Assembly: GCA_020720345.1 (NCBI GenBank)
Contig: DYOT01000098.1
Location: 1-5,390, forward strand
Direction of reading: 5' to 3'
Origin: Candidatus Caenarcanum sp.
GTDB taxonomy: Bacteria > Cyanobacteriota > Vampirovibrionia > Gastranaerophilales > UBA9971
Length of the DNA: 5,390 nucleotides
The stretch's first letter is position 1. Each line of letters starts with the position of its first letter. Below, piece by piece: positions 1-5,352 of this stretch. The notes beneath the pieces are model-generated. The model saw only the letters and a program-made list of their open reading frames with translations. It had not been told where the DNA came from and ran no database searches. The position numbers and the translations under genes were made by a program.

Positions 1-19
1 TAGTAATAGCAATTTATTT

Positions 20-50
20 TTGGGCGTAATAAAATATATTATATTGTATA
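20..50 (+). promoter_or_regulatory. possible promoter region for the gatC-pyrG-cdd operon
   Basis: The leader before gatC is very AT-rich and holds overlapping -10-like hexamers: TATATT at 35-40 and 40-45, and TGTATA at 45-50. The only weak -35 candidate is TTGGGC at 20-25, and its spacing to these hexamers is not ideal. The window starts too close upstream to tell whether an earlier gene is co-transcribed. Position by context only. Confidence 0.25.
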
Positions 51-54
51 TGGC

Positions 55-60
55 AAGGAG
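55..60 (+). promoter_or_regulatory. Shine-Dalgarno site of gatC (AAGGAG)
   Basis: A near-perfect AAGGAG lies 8 nt before a TTG codon at 69-71. It decides the start of gatC: the protein read from this TTG begins exactly where GatC family members begin, and no ATG fits. Confidence 0.85.
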
Positions 61-68
61 CACTTAAA

Positions 69-359
69 TTGATTACCAAAAAAGATGTCGAACATGTCGC
101 TAAACTTGCAAGATTAGCGTTAACAGAGGAAGAAAAAGAAAAATATACTTCCCAGTTTTCCGATATTCTTGACTATTTTAATCAATTGAGAGAAGTAAAT
201 ACGGAAAACGTAGAACCTATGGCACAGCCGGTTCCTATGCAAAATGTAATGAGAGAAGACAAAGTTGAATTGCCGTTTATAAGAGATGAAATTCTTATGA
301 ATGCTCCGCTTGAAGAAAACGGCTATTTTAAAGTTCCTAAAATTTCTGAGGAAGGGTAA
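69..359 (+). CDS. gatC: Asp-tRNA(Asn)/Glu-tRNA(Gln) amidotransferase subunit C
   Basis: GatC is the small subunit of the GatCAB amidotransferase, which converts mischarged Glu-tRNA(Gln), and often Asp-tRNA(Asn), into Gln-tRNA(Gln) and Asn-tRNA(Asn) in the cytoplasm. It wraps around GatA and stabilises its contact with GatB. The 96-residue length is normal. The N-terminal motif VEHVAKLARLALTEEE (residues 7-22) is the family signature. It is followed by an amphipathic helix containing FSDILDYFNQL, a linker with VEPMAQPVP, and the typical ending LEENGYFKVPKI. Translation starts at TTG, supported by AAGGAG 8 nt upstream. The stop is only 4 nt before pyrG, so the two genes are very likely co-transcribed. 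gatA and gatB are not in the window. The presence of the gene implies that the organism makes Gln-tRNA and/or Asn-tRNA indirectly. Confidence 0.95.
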   Translation: MITKKDVEHVAKLARLALTEEEKEKYTSQFSDILDYFNQLREVNTENVEPMAQPVPMQNVMREDKVELPFIRDEILMNAPLEENGYFKVPKISEEG

Positions 360-363
360 ATAA

Positions 364-2091
364 ATGAATAATGTCAGAACAAAGACTAAATATGTATTTG
401 TAACCGGAGGAGTTGTTAGTTCTTTAGGCAAAGGTATAGTAGGGGCTTCTCTCGGAAAATTGCTCAGGGCAAGAGGCTATTCTGTAACAATAGTAAAATT
501 TGATCCTTATATAAACGTAGACCCCGGAACGATGAGTCCATTTCAACATGGGGAAGTTTTTGTTACCGACGATGGAGCAGAAACAGACCTTGACCTGGGG
601 CATTACGAAAGATTTATAAACACAAATCTCGGTAAAATGAATAACGTAACCGCAGGAAGCGTTTATTTAAACGTTATTACAAAAGAAAGAAGAGGCGATT
701 ATCTTGGAGGAACAGTTCAAATTATTCCTCACATAACAGATGAAATTAAAAACCGTCTAAGAGAAGCTGCATCGGATGGCTATAACAAACTGTTAAACAA
801 TAATCAGAAGGATTGTGAACTTATAAAAGATGGCGACTGCCACCCCGACTTTTTAATAGCTGAAATTGGAGGAACTGTTGGAGACATAGAAGGCTTACCT
901 TTTCTGGAAGCGATAAGACAGTTTAAAATTGAAGCAGGGTTTGGAAATACAGTATTTATTCACGTTACACTTTTGCCATATTTGAATTCATCGGGTGAAC
1001 TAAAGACAAAACCTTCGCAACATAGTGTAAACACTTTAAGAAGTATTGGTATCCAACCTGATATTCTAGTTTGCAGAAGTTCTAAACCTGTTCCGCAGGC
1101 AGAGAAAAACAAACTGGCTTTATTTACAAGTGTTCTACCTGAAGCAGTAATAGAATGTAAGGATTTAAAGACCATTTATGAAGTCCCTCTCGCTCTGGAA
1201 GCACAAAATATGGCGCAGACAGTCCTTAAAATGATGCATATGGACGATGATTCCGTGCCAAATATGGATTCCTGGAAAGAAATGGTAAATAAAATTAAAA
1301 ATCCTGACAAAACGATAAAAATAGCTATTGCCGGAAAATATACAAAATTATCCGATGCTTATATTTCTGTTGTTGAGTCCATTAAGCATGCCGGGGCTGC
1401 ACTTGGCGCAAGCATAGACTTGAAATGGATTTCTTCCGATGACTGCGCTGATTATAATATTGCAAAAGAAGCAATGGCAGGAGTAGACGGTCTTGTTGTC
1501 CCTGGAGGCTTTGGAATAAGAGGCGTTGAGGGAAAAGTTAACGTTATAAATATTGCAAGAACTTCCAATACTCCTTTTTTAGGACTTTGTTTGGGATTAC
1601 AATGTGCAGTAATTGAATACGCAAGAAATGCAGCAGGACTGCAAGATGCAAACAGTACAGAATTTAATACTGAAACTCCATTTCCTGTAATTGACCTTAT
1701 GAGAGAGCAGGAAGAGGTTACTGAATATGGCGGAACAATGCGGCTTGGCGCATATGAATGCCATTTACAACCTAATACAATTGCGGCAAATATGTATGCA
1801 ACAGATATAATTTCCGAAAGACATCGCCATAGATATGAAGTAAACAACTTATACAGGGAAAAACTTGCAGAGGCAGGGCTTGTATTTTCGGGGCTTTCTC
1901 CTGACAAAAAGCTCGTGGAAATTGTTGAATTAAAAGACCATAAGTATTTTATAGCCAGTCAATTCCACCCTGAATTCAAATCACGCCCCGAAAATCCTCA
2001 TCCTTTATTTTATGGATTAGTAAAAGCAGTGCTGGAGCAAAAAGAAAATGCAAATAAATCAGGATCATCTTTACAAGAACTATCCAGATAA
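364..2091 (+). CDS. pyrG: CTP synthase (glutamine-hydrolysing)
   Basis: This enzyme performs the last step of de novo CTP synthesis: UTP + ATP + glutamine give CTP + ADP + Pi + glutamate. The N-terminal synthetase domain (about residues 8-290) has the P-loop GGVVSSLGKG at 15-24, the UTP/Mg segment from DPYINVDPGTMSP (47-59) through GAETDLDLGHYERF (71-84), and EIGGTVGDIEGLPFLEAIRQ at 167-186. The class I glutaminase domain (about 317-556) has the oxyanion loop PGGFGIRG, nucleophile Cys409 in GLCLGLQ, RHRHRYEVNN at 486-495, and the catalytic pair His535/Glu537 in QFHPEF. All catalytic residues are present. At 575 residues it is longer than the common 535-550. Most of the excess is an insertion around residues 137-161 and a C-terminal tail after about 558. 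A purine-rich GAGGAAGGG inside the end of gatC is the ribosome site. Its 3' end overlaps cdd by 44 nt. Confidence 0.98.
   Translation: MNNVRTKTKYVFVTGGVVSSLGKGIVGASLGKLLRARGYSVTIVKFDPYINVDPGTMSPFQHGEVFVTDDGAETDLDLGHYERFINTNLGKMNNVTAGSVYLNVITKERRGDYLGGTVQIIPHITDEIKNRLREAASDGYNKLLNNNQKDCELIKDGDCHPDFLIAEIGGTVGDIEGLPFLEAIRQFKIEAGFGNTVFIHVTLLPYLNSSGELKTKPSQHSVNTLRSIGIQPDILVCRSSKPVPQAEKNKLALFTSVLPEAVIECKDLKTIYEVPLALEAQNMAQTVLKMMHMDDDSVPNMDSWKEMVNKIKNPDKTIKIAIAGKYTKLSDAYISVVESIKHAGAALGASIDLKWISSDDCADYNIAKEAMAGVDGLVVPGGFGIRGVEGKVNVINIARTSNTPFLGLCLGLQCAVIEYARNAAGLQDANSTEFNTETPFPVIDLMREQEEVTEYGGTMRLGAYECHLQPNTIAANMYATDIISERHRHRYEVNNLYREKLAEAGLVFSGLSPDKKLVEIVELKDHKYFIASQFHPEFKSRPENPHPLFYGLVKAVLEQKENANKSGSSLQELSR
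2034..2037 (+). promoter_or_regulatory. ribosome binding site supporting the cdd start inside pyrG
   Basis: GGAG within the pyrG coding sequence lies 10 nt before ATG 2048. It supports the upstream cdd start although it forces a 44-nt overlap. The only other candidate start in frame before the conserved core is a TTG at 2123, and its nearest purine run (AAAGG near 2098-2102) is about 20 nt away, which is too far. Confidence 0.55.
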
Positions 2092-2506
2092 CATCTTAAA
2101 GGATGTAGATGCTGAAAAAACATTGAAGATAGCCGCTGATGCCGCTGAAAATGCATATGCGCCTTATTCAAAGTTTAAAGTGGGAGCCTGTGCTTTATTT
2201 GAAGATGGAAAAACTTATTCCGGCTGTAATGTGGAAAATGCCAGCTACGGCTTAACTTTATGTGCTGAAAGAAACGCTCTTTCCTCAGCAATTACAGAGG
2301 GGCAAAAAACAAAGCTTATCGCAGTTGCGATTTACAGTCCAAACGCTAAATCCTGTTTTCCATGCGGGGCATGCCGGCAGTGGATAACGGAATTTTCAAA
2401 AGAGGCTGTTGTTATTGTAGAAAGCTCTGAAGGCAAGCCTCAGGTGTTTTCAATAAAAGAGCTGCTGCCCTTTTCTTTTGAGCTTGATCAGACTACTTCT
2501 CTGTAA
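2048..2506 (+). CDS. cdd: cytidine deaminase (homotetrameric, zinc-dependent)
   Basis: It hydrolyses cytidine and deoxycytidine to uridine and deoxyuridine plus ammonia in pyrimidine salvage. The conserved core starts near residue 23 with an AAENAYAPYSKFKVGA-type segment (residues 32-47), then substrate-binding GCNVENASYG (59-68). CAERNA (72-77) holds zinc ligand Cys72 and the proton-shuttle Glu74, and PCGACRQ (105-111) holds zinc ligands Cys106 and Cys109. The three-cysteine zinc site and short length match the small tetrameric class (about 130-140 residues), not the E. coli dimeric class of about 294. Its 152 residues include an unconserved N-terminal extension of about 22, encoded partly over the end of pyrG, which suggests translational coupling. 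It forms an operon with pyrG, and its 3' end overlaps that of convergent deoC by 14 nt. The product is confident; the start is less so. Confidence 0.93.
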   Translation: MQINQDHLYKNYPDNILKDVDAEKTLKIAADAAENAYAPYSKFKVGACALFEDGKTYSGCNVENASYGLTLCAERNALSSAITEGQKTKLIAVAIYSPNAKSCFPCGACRQWITEFSKEAVVIVESSEGKPQVFSIKELLPFSFELDQTTSL

Positions 2507-3152
2507 CTATTTTAATTCCAGAGCTTGTTCCGATTCGACTTGCGCCGGCTTCAATCATTGCCTGTGCGGTTGACAAATCTCCTATTCCTCCGCTTGCTTT
2601 GACAAGAAGCCCGAAAGATTTAACTGTTTCATGCATAAGCCTTACGTCTTCAGTCGTTGCAGATTTGCTTTCTTTTAATACGCCTGTAGAAGTCTTTACA
2701 AAATCGGCTCCTGCTTCCACAGCAAGTTTACATGCAGTAATTTTTTGTTCGTCTGTTAAAAGCCCTGTTTCAATTATTACCTTAACTGTTGCTTTTCCCT
2801 TGCAAACATTAACTATTTGGCTTATATCATCCTTTACAAGTGCAAGATTTCCTTCTTTTAACGCCCCGACATTTATAACCATGTCAATTTCATTTGCGCC
2901 GTCTGCAAGGCATTTTTTTGTTTCTGCGACTTTAATTTCTGTATAAGTTGCCCCGTGCGGAAACCCTGTAACCGCCGCAACTTTAACTTGCGAACCGTTA
3001 AGAGATTCTACAGCTGTTTTAACTTGAATAGGCTGGACACATACAGCATAAAAACCGTATTTTACAGCTTCTTCACATAATTTGTTTACGTCCTGTGCAG
3101 TTGCCCCTGATGAAAGCAGTGTGTGATCGATATATTTAGCTATAGCTGTCAT
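2493..3152 (-). CDS. deoC: deoxyribose-phosphate aldolase
   Basis: This class I (Schiff-base) aldolase cleaves 2-deoxyribose 5-phosphate to glyceraldehyde 3-phosphate and acetaldehyde, ending deoxynucleoside catabolism in the cytoplasm. From the chosen start it is 219 residues, the normal family length. Visible motifs of the TIM barrel are IDHTLL (8-13), AVCVQP (36-41), VTGFPHGA (61-68), NEIDMVINVGALK with proton-relay Asp90, the Schiff-base lysine Lys153 in FVKTSTG, VKASGGI with Lys185, and the phosphate-binding end RIGTSSGI. The ATG at 3152-3150 is preferred because AAAGGG lies 5 nt upstream and homology starts there. An in-frame ATG 27 codons further up (3233) would add a hydrophobic, unconserved stretch made of promoter DNA. 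The gene faces cdd tail to tail, with overlapping ends, and is divergent from the flavoprotein gene. It shares a deoxynucleoside salvage role with cdd. Confidence 0.96.
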   Translation of the reverse strand: MTAIAKYIDHTLLSSGATAQDVNKLCEEAVKYGFYAVCVQPIQVKTAVESLNGSQVKVAAVTGFPHGATYTEIKVAETKKCLADGANEIDMVINVGALKEGNLALVKDDISQIVNVCKGKATVKVIIETGLLTDEQKITACKLAVEAGADFVKTSTGVLKESKSATTEDVRLMHETVKSFGLLVKASGGIGDLSTAQAMIEAGASRIGTSSGIKIVTEK

Positions 3153-3182
3153 TTTGACCCTTTCTTTATAAATTATTTCTTT

Positions 3183-3212
3183 ATTATAAAATATTAACAG
3201 GCATAAACACAA
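3183..3212 (-). promoter_or_regulatory. candidate sigma-70-type promoter of deoC
   Basis: On the minus strand there is a perfect TATAAT -10 (plus positions 3183-3188) and a TTGTGT -35 (plus 3207-3212), separated by 18 nt. They lie 31-60 nt before the deoC ATG, a sensible distance. The -35 matches the consensus at only three positions. Seen by eye, not tested. Confidence 0.45.
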
Positions 3213-3222
3213 ATATGCTAAT
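3194..3222 (+). promoter_or_regulatory. weak candidate promoter of the flavoprotein gene
   Basis: TTAACA (3194-3199) matches the -35 consensus at five of six bases and is followed after 17 nt by GCTAAT (3217-3222), a poor -10. TATGCT (3214-3219) is an alternative -10 but leaves a 14-nt spacer. A promoter must lie in this 92-nt divergent region unless the gene is read from elsewhere, so the location is more secure than the exact boxes. It overlaps the deoC promoter candidate. Confidence 0.22.
3201..3218. promoter_or_regulatory. small inverted repeat in the divergent promoter region, possible operator
   Basis: GCATA (3201-3205) and TATGC (3214-3218) form an exact inverted repeat with an 8-nt spacer. 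It sits over the candidate deoC -35 box and the alternative -10 of the flavoprotein gene. Its position would suit a shared regulator, but arms of 5 bp can arise by chance in AT-rich DNA. Confidence 0.2.
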
Positions 3223-3244
3223 TTAATTAACATAAGGGGGAAAC

Positions 3245-3841
3245 ATGACTAAAAAAGCTTTATTTTTATGTTCCAGTCCTAAAAAAAACAGCAATACCAA
3301 TAAAATAGCTGCTCTTGCAGTGCAAAATTTTGAAAAACAAGGTATTGAAACAAAAACAATAGATACATCAAAAATAAAATATGCTGCCAACGGTTGTATA
3401 GCTTGTCAATGCTGCCAGAAATCAGAAGAATACAAGTGCGCTATTAAAGATGAAGCTTCTGATATTCTTGCAACCATACCTGATTATGATTTCATAATTT
3501 TTGCCACACCGGTATATTTTATGGGAGCTAATGCCCAGCTTAAGCTACTTTTGGACAGGTTTTACTCTCTGTACAAAATTCAATCAAGAGGACAAGATAA
3601 TTTTACCTGCATTAAAAATTCAAAATTCGGCTTAATTTCCACCGCAGGCGGAGATCATCAGCATGGGCTGAATATTGTCGATGAAACTTTCAGAATCATG
3701 AGCGAATTTACGGGAATTGCTTATAAGTCTGTCCTGATTCCTTTAATTTATAATTATCCTGACGTTTCTCAAGATGCAGGAATTATTGAAAAAACTGAAA
3801 AATTTGTTAACGAACTTTTAGAGCCTGTCTGGTTAAAATAA
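3245..3841 (+). CDS. flavodoxin-fold NAD(P)H-dependent reductase with compact cysteine motif
   Basis: This is a 198-residue member of the NADPH-dependent FMN reductase / iron-sulfur flavoprotein group. The N-terminus reads beta strand KALFLCSSPKKNSNTNK (4-20), the FMN-phosphate loop typical of the fold. Next comes GCIACQCC...C, with cysteines at 51, 54, 57 (plus 56) and 65. The spacing C-x2-C-x2-C-x7-C agrees with the 4Fe-4S-binding pattern described for archaeal and anaerobe iron-sulfur flavoproteins. ATPVYFMGANAQLKLLLDRF (87-106) is the conserved flavin-side strand and helix, and ISTAGGDHQHG (about 136-146) is the second flavin-contact loop. The start has AAGGGGG ending 4 nt before the ATG. 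It has no signal peptide or membrane segment, so it is probably cytoplasmic. Expected role is flavin-mediated electron transfer or reduction of a small molecule. The substrate is not predictable, and whether it binds a cluster or only FMN is open. It is transcribed alone, divergent from deoC. Confidence 0.85.
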   Translation: MTKKALFLCSSPKKNSNTNKIAALAVQNFEKQGIETKTIDTSKIKYAANGCIACQCCQKSEEYKCAIKDEASDILATIPDYDFIIFATPVYFMGANAQLKLLLDRFYSLYKIQSRGQDNFTCIKNSKFGLISTAGGDHQHGLNIVDETFRIMSEFTGIAYKSVLIPLIYNYPDVSQDAGIIEKTEKFVNELLEPVWLK

Positions 3842-3888
3842 AAATTTAGCCCAAAAAGCTTATAGATAAAGGCTCGTTTAAGGACTGC

Positions 3889-3907
3889 GGAAGCATTCGC
3901 TTCTTTA
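3889..3907 (+). terminator. weak terminator-like hairpin after the flavoprotein gene
   Basis: GAAGC (3890-3894) pairs with GCTTC (3899-3903) across loop ATTC, with a possible G-T closing pair, followed by TTTA. It lies 48 nt past the stop codon. The U tract is short, so this is at best a poor intrinsic terminator; it may simply be one of the hairpins of the gap. Confidence 0.25.
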
Positions 3908-3933
3908 TAAGTACCAGTTTTATTAATCGGCTC

Positions 3934-4042
3934 CTTGTTAAAGTGGCTTAGCCACCTGAAACGGCTTGCCTGGCAAGATGCGAAGCAGGAGAAAAAGTCT
4001 GAAAGACTGAACTCATTTTAAGGCGGTGCAGGCTTTAACAAG
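3934..4042. repeat. perfect 10-bp inverted repeat bounding a 109-bp hairpin-rich segment
   Basis: CTTGTTAAAG at 3934-3943 is the exact reverse complement of CTTTAACAAG at 4033-4042. Between them lie the three triloop hairpins of the gap and the last nine codons plus stop of rsmB. The size and terminal inverted repeats resemble a miniature inverted-repeat element, but I see no target-site duplication next to the arms and no second copy in the window, so the mobile interpretation is inference. Confidence 0.4.
3991..4008 (-). terminator. probable weak intrinsic terminator of rsmB
   Basis: On the minus strand, 4 nt after the rsmB TGA, AGTCT-TTC-AGACT forms a 5-bp stem that runs directly into TTTTC. 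Position and U tract fit a Rho-independent terminator, though the stem is short and only two of its five pairs are G-C. Confidence 0.35.
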
Positions 4043-5344
4043 ACAGCTTCTTATAAATTTTGCTATAAAAAATCCTTCAATATTATGCCTTGATTGAAGA
4101 ATTTGAATGTAGCCTTCTTTTCCTTCTTCTTTCCATGGAAGGTATTTTGAAATGTCCTGAAGCTGGAAATCTTTGTTATTTGCTAAAAATTGCTGAATTA
4201 ATAACAAATTTTCTTCCGATTCAATACTGCATGTGCTGTAAACAAGCACCCCTTCTTTTTTGAGAAGTTTTGAGGCATTTTCGAGGATTCCAAGCTGAAT
4301 TTCAGTCAAGTTTTTTATATCTTCAGATTTTCTTTTCCATCTTGCATCAGGTCTTTTGGCAAGAACGCCCGTGTTTGAACAAGGTGCGTCTATAAGAATT
4401 CTATCAAATTCTTTGAGATTAGAAAAAGTCATAGCGTCAGCAATTACAGTTTTTACAGACTTTATTCCCAGTCTCAGAGCGTTTTCCGAAACTTTTTTTA
4501 TTCTGTTTTCATCTGAATCAACTGCTGTTATTTCTCCGCAATCATTCATTAAAGCTGCGATATGTGTGGTTTTACCTCCGGGAGCTGCACATAAGTCTAA
4601 AACTCTTTCATCAGGCTGCGGGTCAAGAATTTTTGCCACTAGCGAAGAGACTTCTCCCTGTACTGACCATAATCCTTCCTTGAATCCCGCAATATTTTTT
4701 ATGTTTCCGGTTTTTTGAAGTATCAAACAATCTTCTGAAATAGTACTTTCAGTAAATTCAATATTATTTTTCGTTAATAAATCTATAATTTCCTGCTTTG
4801 AGGCTTTAAAAGTATTTATCCTTAACGAAAGCACAGGAATTTTATTATTAAACTCGCATATTTTGAGCGTTTCTTCAATGCCGTAAGTGTTTATCCATCT
4901 ATCCACAAGCCATTCAGGATGAGAATATTCAATGCTTATAGCTTTTAGCATGTTTTCTGTCTTGATTTTTGAATTTATTTCTTCCTGCTTTTTAAGAAAA
5001 TTCCGCAAAACAGCATTAACAAAGCCTGATGAATTCCTGTCATATTTTTTTGTTATGTCAACATAACTGCTAATTACAGCATAATCAGGCGTTTTAAGAA
5101 ACTCAATTTCATAAATAGCAGCCCTTAATATATTTCGTAAAGGAGGAGAAATTTTCTTTCTGGAAGATACATTAGCAATAAAATAATCCAGTTTTAGCTT
5201 AAATTTTACTGTTCCTGAAACAAGATTTATAAGTTCAGCGACGCTATTGATTTTTTGCACATAGGCATTTATGGTTTCATCGTATGAAACATCCTGTTCA
5301 AAAATTTTTATAAGGCATTTTACTGCCGCAAGTCTTGTATCCAT
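4013..5344 (-). CDS. rsmB: 16S rRNA (cytosine(967)-C(5))-methyltransferase
   Basis: RsmB uses S-adenosylmethionine to methylate C5 of cytosine 967 (E. coli numbering) of 16S rRNA. Residues 1 to about 135 form the NusB-like RNA-binding domain, with LRNILRAAIYEIEFL (69-83) and GFVNAVLRNFLKK (107-119). The Rossmann methyltransferase domain follows: motif I DLCAAPGGKT (250-259), ribose-binding Asp276 in AVDSDENR, Asp303, motif IV DAPCSNTG with Cys322 (319-326), and motif VI YSTCSIESEEN with nucleophile Cys372. RNA-contact sequence RPDARWKR is present. Length is 443 against 429 in E. coli. The family normally ends just after the FFIAK-like strand (here 425-429), so the last 11 residues (433-443) look extra and are partly encoded by an inverted repeat. 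The start is fixed by an in-frame TGA at 5365-5363. No good Shine-Dalgarno is visible, only a distant GAAGAAAA, so translation may depend on the upstream gene. Confidence 0.95.
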   Translation of the reverse strand: MDTRLAAVKCLIKIFEQDVSYDETINAYVQKINSVAELINLVSGTVKFKLKLDYFIANVSSRKKISPPLRNILRAAIYEIEFLKTPDYAVISSYVDITKKYDRNSSGFVNAVLRNFLKKQEEINSKIKTENMLKAISIEYSHPEWLVDRWINTYGIEETLKICEFNNKIPVLSLRINTFKASKQEIIDLLTKNNIEFTESTISEDCLILQKTGNIKNIAGFKEGLWSVQGEVSSLVAKILDPQPDERVLDLCAAPGGKTTHIAALMNDCGEITAVDSDENRIKKVSENALRLGIKSVKTVIADAMTFSNLKEFDRILIDAPCSNTGVLAKRPDARWKRKSEDIKNLTEIQLGILENASKLLKKEGVLVYSTCSIESEENLLLIQQFLANNKDFQLQDISKYLPWKEEGKEGYIQILQSRHNIEGFFIAKFIRSCLVKACTALK

Positions 5345-5352
5345 ATTATAAA

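Larger units (their letters stand above)
3842..4012. other. 171-nt structured non-coding gap
   Basis: No open reading frame of credible size or recognisable RNA gene lies here. By hand count positions 3851-4012 are about 43% G+C, which looks higher than the flanking genes, although intergenic DNA in AT-rich bacteria is usually lower. It contains four short exact hairpins: 3890-3903, GTGGC-TTA-GCCAC at 3943-3955, CTTGC-CTG-GCAAG at 3965-3977, and AGTCT-GAA-AGACT at 3996-4008. A possible outer pairing CTCCT (3931-3935) with AGGAG (3987-3991) would enclose two of them. This could be a structured 3' UTR of rsmB, an intergenic palindromic repeat, or an unrecognised small RNA. Confidence 0.5.

Noticed and set aside
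20..30. GGGC near the gatC leader as a Bacillus-type pyrG reiterative-initiation attenuator.
   Set aside because: That mechanism needs GGGC at the transcript start directly before a pyrG leader hairpin. Here gatC intervenes, and the motif lies upstream of the likely -10 boxes.
120..431. Minus-strand reading frame across gatC and the start of pyrG.
   Set aside because: It is antisense to two confident genes, and its low-complexity phenylalanine-rich end comes from the A-rich gatC codons.
1452..1907. Minus-strand reading frame of 151 codons inside pyrG.
   Set aside because: It is the antisense of the strongly conserved glutaminase domain and has no recognisable motif of its own.
3153..3233. 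N-terminal hydrophobic extension of DeoC from an ATG at 3233, resembling a signal peptide.
   Set aside because: DeoC is cytoplasmic and about 220 residues long. The ATG at 3152 has a good ribosome site, and the extension is translated promoter DNA.
3870..4010. tRNA, SRP RNA or other standard RNA gene in the gap.
   Set aside because: There is no 7-bp acceptor stem or TTC-arm consensus, and no GGAAGGAAGC-type SRP tetraloop region. The hairpins do not match a family I can recall.
3978..4010. Tiny reading frame ATG...TGA of 10 codons in the gap.
   Set aside because: It has no Shine-Dalgarno site, lies across hairpins, and is too short to support.
3934..4042. Integron attC site, because GTTAAAG and CTTTAAC look like the R boxes.
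   Set aside because: An attC site begins with RYYYAAC and ends with GTTRRRY. Here the order is reversed, the purine/pyrimidine pattern does not fit, and no gene cassette or integrase is present.
4356..4718. Plus-strand reading frame of 120 codons inside rsmB.
   Set aside because: It is opposite the conserved methyltransferase motifs I-IV and is explained by the composition of the real gene.
5345..5350. TATAAT on the minus strand directly before the rsmB ATG as its promoter.
   Set aside because: Transcription would begin inside the coding sequence. It is more likely AT-rich spacer between two operon genes.
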